Of a DNA stretch of 7,584 nucleotides, positions 4,998 through 7,584 are shown piece by piece (position 1 is the first letter of the stretch; each line of letters begins with the position of its first letter). The stretch comes from HyVt-560 sp964577195 (lineage in GTDB: Bacteria > Pseudomonadota > Gammaproteobacteria > UWMA-0217). Position numbers and translations under genes: made by a program. Location of the stretch: the NCBI GenBank assembly GCA_964577195.1, contig CAZNYF010000137.1:1-7584 (forward strand), written 5' to 3'. The notes beneath the pieces are model-generated. The model did not search any database, was not told where the DNA came from, and saw nothing but the letters and a program-made list of their open reading frames with translations.

Positions 4998-7268
4998 TTA
5001 GTGACTACCCGCGCGAACCAGTGCGCCGAGACCGGCTTCGATCAGTGCGTTATCGGCCAGGGAACGGATTTCGGCAGGGTCGTGCAATTGCACTGCGGCA
5101 TCAAAAATATCTTGCGTTTGCTGACAGCTAAAGCTTCTGACGATCCATTTGATTCTTGGCAAGCTCGCCATGCTGACGCTCAAGCTGTCTATGCCGCAAC
5201 CGAGTAGTAGTAACGCTGAGGCAGGGTCGCTGGCCATTTCTCCGCAGATGGAAACTGGTTTTTTGGCGCGGTTAGCACCTTCCACGATGAGTTTCAGTGC
5301 GGCCAGGACCGCGGGGTGGTATTCATTGTATAGCTCCGCAACCGCTGCATTATTACGGTCTACTGCAAGTAGATACTGGATCAGGTCATTGGTGCCGACG
5401 CTGAGATAATCCACCTGATCAGCAAGAATTTCGGTTAAATACACCGCTGACGGGATTTCAATCATTACCCCGACTTTATATTTGGCAATCTTAATGCCTT
5501 CTTCAATCAATTCCTGTTTAGCCTGATTGAGTAGTGTCAATGAGTCTTCTAATTCTTTTAATGAGCTGATCATCGGAAACAGTACATGCAGGTTGCCGAT
5601 GCCCTGGTTGGCAATGAGCATGGCCCGCAGCTGGGTGAGGAAAATTTCAGGGTGATCCAGCGAGATGCGGATACCGCGATAGCCCAGAAACGGGTTGTCT
5701 TCTTCAATCGGAAAGTAACTGAGGGCTTTGTCTCCGCCAACGTCCAGCGTTCGTAATGTCACTGGCTGGCGAGGGAAGGCGTTGAGCACCTGCCGGTAGA
5801 TTTCGGTTTGCTCGACTTCGCCAGGAAAACGGTCGCGCACCATAAACGGGACTTCGGTGCGATACAGACCGATGCCGTCCATCATCATCGCTTGGCTGGG
5901 TACCAGCTCGGCCATTAAACCGCTGTTAACGAAGATAGGGACTTTTTTGCCGTCTAAGGTTTTTGCCGGTTTGGACGCTTCGCTGAGCAACTGGGTAGTG
6001 AGCGCTTTTTCTTCCGTAGCGAGACGTTCAAATTCAACCCGAATTGCATAGCTTGGCTGTAAGTAAACTCGACCCGAGTAACCATCGACGATGAGGCTTT
6101 TGCTATCGACTTTTTTAAGTGGAAAATCACTAGCACCCATCACTGTGGGGATGCCAATTGCGCGTGCCAGAATAGCAGCGTGTGAGGCGTTGGTGCCGGT
6201 GGTGCAAATCAGTCCGGCTATGCGGTCGATGGGTAGTTCAGCCAGTTGCGCGGCGGTAATTTCCTTGCCGACCAGGATGGTGTTTTCGGGTAACTCCTGA
6301 TCCTTTGACTCTTCGCTGAGGAGGTAATCCAGTAAACGTCGTCCCAGCTCGCGGATATCAGCACCGCGCTCGCGTAAATAGGCATCTTCCATCACATCGA
6401 ATTGATGCGCGTGATCCTGGATAGTCTTGCGCAGCGCACCGGGTGCCCAATTGCCTTCACGGATCAACTTGAGCGTATTTTCCACCAGTGTATCGCTGCC
6501 GAGCATCAGTATGTAGGCATCAAATAACAAACGGTCTTCGGTGGGCAGGACGTCGATCATCCGATCTTTGATTTCGAGCATATCCTGACGGACTTTGGTG
6601 GTCGCAAGGCGAAAAGCCTGAATTTCATCGTCGATGGACTTGGCTTCTCTGTCTGGCACAGAATCGAGATCAGTTGCGGGAAAAATAACCTGGGCATTGC
6701 CGATGCCGACGCCTGGTGCACCTGCAATCCCATCGATAAAGATATCTTTCTGTAGTGGTGAACGACTCTTGCCCTGAAGTTCTCCAGAGAATTCAGCAAC
6801 ATTAATTGCGCCTGCAAGCTGCACTGCCAAGGTCACTAGAAAAGAAACGTGTTCTTCATCAAACTCCCGCTCAGCGCGTTGCTGGATGACCAGTACGCCC
6901 AGTGATCGACGTCGATGCACAATCGGTACACCGAGAAAGGCGTGGTATTTCTCCTCACCGGTTTCAGGAATAAATTTAAAGCGCGGATGAGTAGCCGCGT
7001 CACTTAGATTGACCGGCTCCGCACGTTCAGTCACCAAACCGATCAAACCTTCATCAGGATCGAGCGTGACGCGGCGGATAGAGGTGGGATTGAGACCATC
7101 CGAAGCCATTAACGTCAGGCGATTGTTACCCGGTAGTTTTAGATAAACCGAGCAGACATCAACCTTCATCTCGGCTTTAACCCGACCGACGGTGATGGTG
7201 AGTACCTCGTCCAGGTCGGATGCAGAGTTTACATCCTGAACAATCCGACGCAGCGTGGTGAGCATCAT
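4998..7268 (-). CDS. ptsP: PtsP, EI-Ntr phosphoenolpyruvate-protein phosphotransferase
   Basis: EI-Ntr takes phosphate from phosphoenolpyruvate and passes it to NPr and then EIIA-Ntr, the regulatory nitrogen PTS. The 756 residues (E. coli 748) contain, in order: an N-terminal GAF sensor domain (about 17-155, with FLGVPIVHRRRSLGVLVIQQ), which separates EI-Ntr from sugar EI; the PEP-utiliser N domain (about 178-300); the swivelling phosphohistidine domain with TGTNASHAAILARA, active His363; and the PEP-binding barrel (about 435-720) with Arg470 (GLYRTE), Arg507 (TLRTLDVGGDK), Glu604 (MIEIPSA), Asp628 (GTNDLIQY) and catalytic Cys676 (ICGEMAS). All key residues are present. An in-frame TAA at 7283-7281 limits the start to ATG 7268 or the next ATG 7265; the second matches E. 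coli, which begins MLTRLREIV. No good Shine-Dalgarno is seen. In E. coli ptsP follows rppH; no rppH sequence is visible here. The GAF domain implies control by a small nitrogen-status ligand, as reported for E. coli. Confidence 0.96.
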   Translation of the reverse strand: MMLTTLRRIVQDVNSASDLDEVLTITVGRVKAEMKVDVCSVYLKLPGNNRLTLMASDGLNPTSIRRVTLDPDEGLIGLVTERAEPVNLSDAATHPRFKFIPETGEEKYHAFLGVPIVHRRRSLGVLVIQQRAEREFDEEHVSFLVTLAVQLAGAINVAEFSGELQGKSRSPLQKDIFIDGIAGAPGVGIGNAQVIFPATDLDSVPDREAKSIDDEIQAFRLATTKVRQDMLEIKDRMIDVLPTEDRLLFDAYILMLGSDTLVENTLKLIREGNWAPGALRKTIQDHAHQFDVMEDAYLRERGADIRELGRRLLDYLLSEESKDQELPENTILVGKEITAAQLAELPIDRIAGLICTTGTNASHAAILARAIGIPTVMGASDFPLKKVDSKSLIVDGYSGRVYLQPSYAIRVEFERLATEEKALTTQLLSEASKPAKTLDGKKVPIFVNSGLMAELVPSQAMMMDGIGLYRTEVPFMVRDRFPGEVEQTEIYRQVLNAFPRQPVTLRTLDVGGDKALSYFPIEEDNPFLGYRGIRISLDHPEIFLTQLRAMLIANQGIGNLHVLFPMISSLKELEDSLTLLNQAKQELIEEGIKIAKYKVGVMIEIPSAVYLTEILADQVDYLSVGTNDLIQYLLAVDRNNAAVAELYNEYHPAVLAALKLIVEGANRAKKPVSICGEMASDPASALLLLGCGIDSLSVSMASLPRIKWIVRSFSCQQTQDIFDAAVQLHDPAEIRSLADNALIEAGLGALVRAGSH

Positions 7269-7373
7269 GACAGTGTCACTTTAAGCTGAATGACTCCGGT
7301 TTTTGTAATTTCAACATATCTTGGGAGTAGTCCGCTGTCGGTGAGGGTGTGATGTTTGTCCGTAAGCATCACC
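7269..7373. other. Intergenic region upstream of ptsP
   Basis: These 105 bp carry the ptsP leader and presumably its promoter. A TTGAAA box (7314-7309, minus) is a fair -35, but I see no good -10 at the right distance (ATTCAG at 7291-7286 with a 17-bp spacer). Two small dyads are present: TGACA-G-TGTCA (7268-7278), touching the ptsP start codon, and GTGATG/CATCAC (7349-7354 and 7367-7372) with a 12-nt loop, just past the stop of the upstream minus-strand ORF. The second lacks a T run and is at best a weak terminator. Confidence 0.35.
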
Positions 7374-7583
7374 TTAGTACTCCAACAGCATAGCTTTGAT
7401 GAACCAGTGAGTCATCAAGCGGTTAGGTGTGGTTTTATTTTTATGAGTCATAGTGGTTCTATGGCGATTGAAAATTAAGCTGCAGATGACCGCTTGAAGG
7501 CTCACACTCTTATGCTCCTGCATTCGTTGCATAAGCGCATCCATGCGCAAAACCCGAAGGGCGCAAACCAACGCGTCCAGCAC
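7374..7583 (-). CDS. Uncertain short ORF at the right edge, possibly the 3' part of a gene
   Basis: A minus-strand frame of about 69 codons runs from the window edge to TAA 7376-7374. It can be read from GTG 7583, but the frame may continue beyond the window, so the true start is unknown. The first half (DALVCALRVLRMDALMQRM) looks like an amphipathic helix; the second half is basic (NRHRTTMTHKNKTTPNRLM), with a hydrophobic, aromatic end (HWFIKAMLLEY). I recognise no family, and it does not resemble the C-terminus of RppH, the usual gene upstream of ptsP. Several inverted repeats lie within it, which is unusual for coding DNA. It could be a real small gene, a fragment of a mobile or cassette gene, or noncoding sequence that happens to be open. 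Confidence 0.25.
   Translation of the reverse strand: MLDALVCALRVLRMDALMQRMQEHKSVSLQAVICSLIFNRHRTTMTHKNKTTPNRLMTHWFIKAMLLEY
7393..7420. repeat. Bulged hairpin near the right edge
   Basis: GCTTTGATGA (7393-7402) pairs with TCATCAAGC (7412-7420) over nine base pairs with a single bulged T and a 9-nt loop. It is followed directly by GGTTAGGT, which contains a match to the integron core site GTTRRRY (7422-7428). A proper partner core site RYYYAAC is not found at the expected place, so I call it only a structured repeat. Confidence 0.35.
7415..7497. repeat. 9-bp inverted repeat with 65-bp spacing
   Basis: TCAAGCGGT (7415-7423) is the exact reverse complement of ACCGCTTGA (7489-7497). The left arm shares bases with the bulged hairpin at 7393-7420, so the two structures would compete if transcribed. 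The 65 bp between the arms are AT-rich, including a TTTTATTTTT stretch. It is compatible with a small palindromic element or a structured RNA; no function is assigned. Confidence 0.35.
7535..7567. repeat. GCGCAT dyad and GCGCAAA direct repeat
   Basis: GCGCAT (7535-7540) and ATGCGC (7543-7548) form a perfect dyad around CC. GCGCAAA occurs at 7545-7551 and again at 7561-7567, a 16-bp period, with ACCCGAAGG between. The combination gives a compact, GC-rich, repeated block close to the window edge. It is short enough to be chance. Confidence 0.3.
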
Positions 7584-7584
7584 G

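Noticed and set aside
4616..5409. Plus-strand ORFs opposite apbC and ptsP
   Set aside because: They are shadows of two well-identified minus-strand genes, with no ribosome sites or recognisable motifs.
5857..6817. Further short ORFs on both strands within ptsP
   Set aside because: All overlap conserved ptsP coding sequence in other frames and show no independent support.
1..7584. tRNA, rRNA, CRISPR array or insertion sequence
   Set aside because: I found no cloverleaf-like sequence, no rRNA-like stretch, no regularly spaced repeats and no transposase motif; the intergenic regions are too short for most of these.

Overview
The window looks like a stretch of gammaproteobacterial core chromosome with roughly balanced base composition. 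The evidence is a complete five-gene mlaFEDCB lipid-transport operon, an E. coli-type EI-Ntr protein and an ApbC/Mrp of gammaproteobacterial type. I cannot fix the genus. A marine or environmental gammaproteobacterium is a reasonable guess from general impression only.

Layout. Positions 1-308 (minus) hold the 5' part of an unrecognised gene that runs off the left edge and has a strong ribosome binding site. Positions 309-696 are a divergent intergenic region. It contains a possible 31-codon leader ORF (549-644), a perfect 8-bp dyad (621-663) and three TATGT boxes on an 11-bp period just before mlaF. Positions 697-3708 (plus) are mlaF, mlaE, mlaD, mlaC and mlaB, tightly packed with overlaps or short gaps. 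A GC-rich hairpin (3751-3777) lies between the convergent ends of mlaB and apbC. Positions 3791-7268 (minus) are apbC, preceded in the same direction by ptsP, with 115 bp between them and a possible apbC promoter in that gap. Positions 7269-7584 hold no recognisable gene: there is a short uncertain minus-strand ORF and several inverted repeats.

How the genes work together. MlaF (ATPase), MlaE (permease), MlaD (MCE-domain hexameric substrate-binding subunit) and MlaB (STAS subunit) form the inner-membrane complex. MlaC is the periplasmic phospholipid shuttle between that complex and the outer-membrane MlaA complex, and MlaA is not in the window. The system maintains outer-membrane lipid asymmetry. 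On the other strand, PtsP starts the nitrogen phosphotransferase relay (PtsP to NPr to EIIA-Ntr), and ApbC is an iron-sulfur cluster carrier ATPase. No functional link between these two is evident beyond co-orientation.

I see no convincing evidence of a wholly new system. The least explained parts are the mlaF upstream region with its possible leader ORF and phased repeats, the unknown gene at the left edge, and the structured, unrecognised right end.
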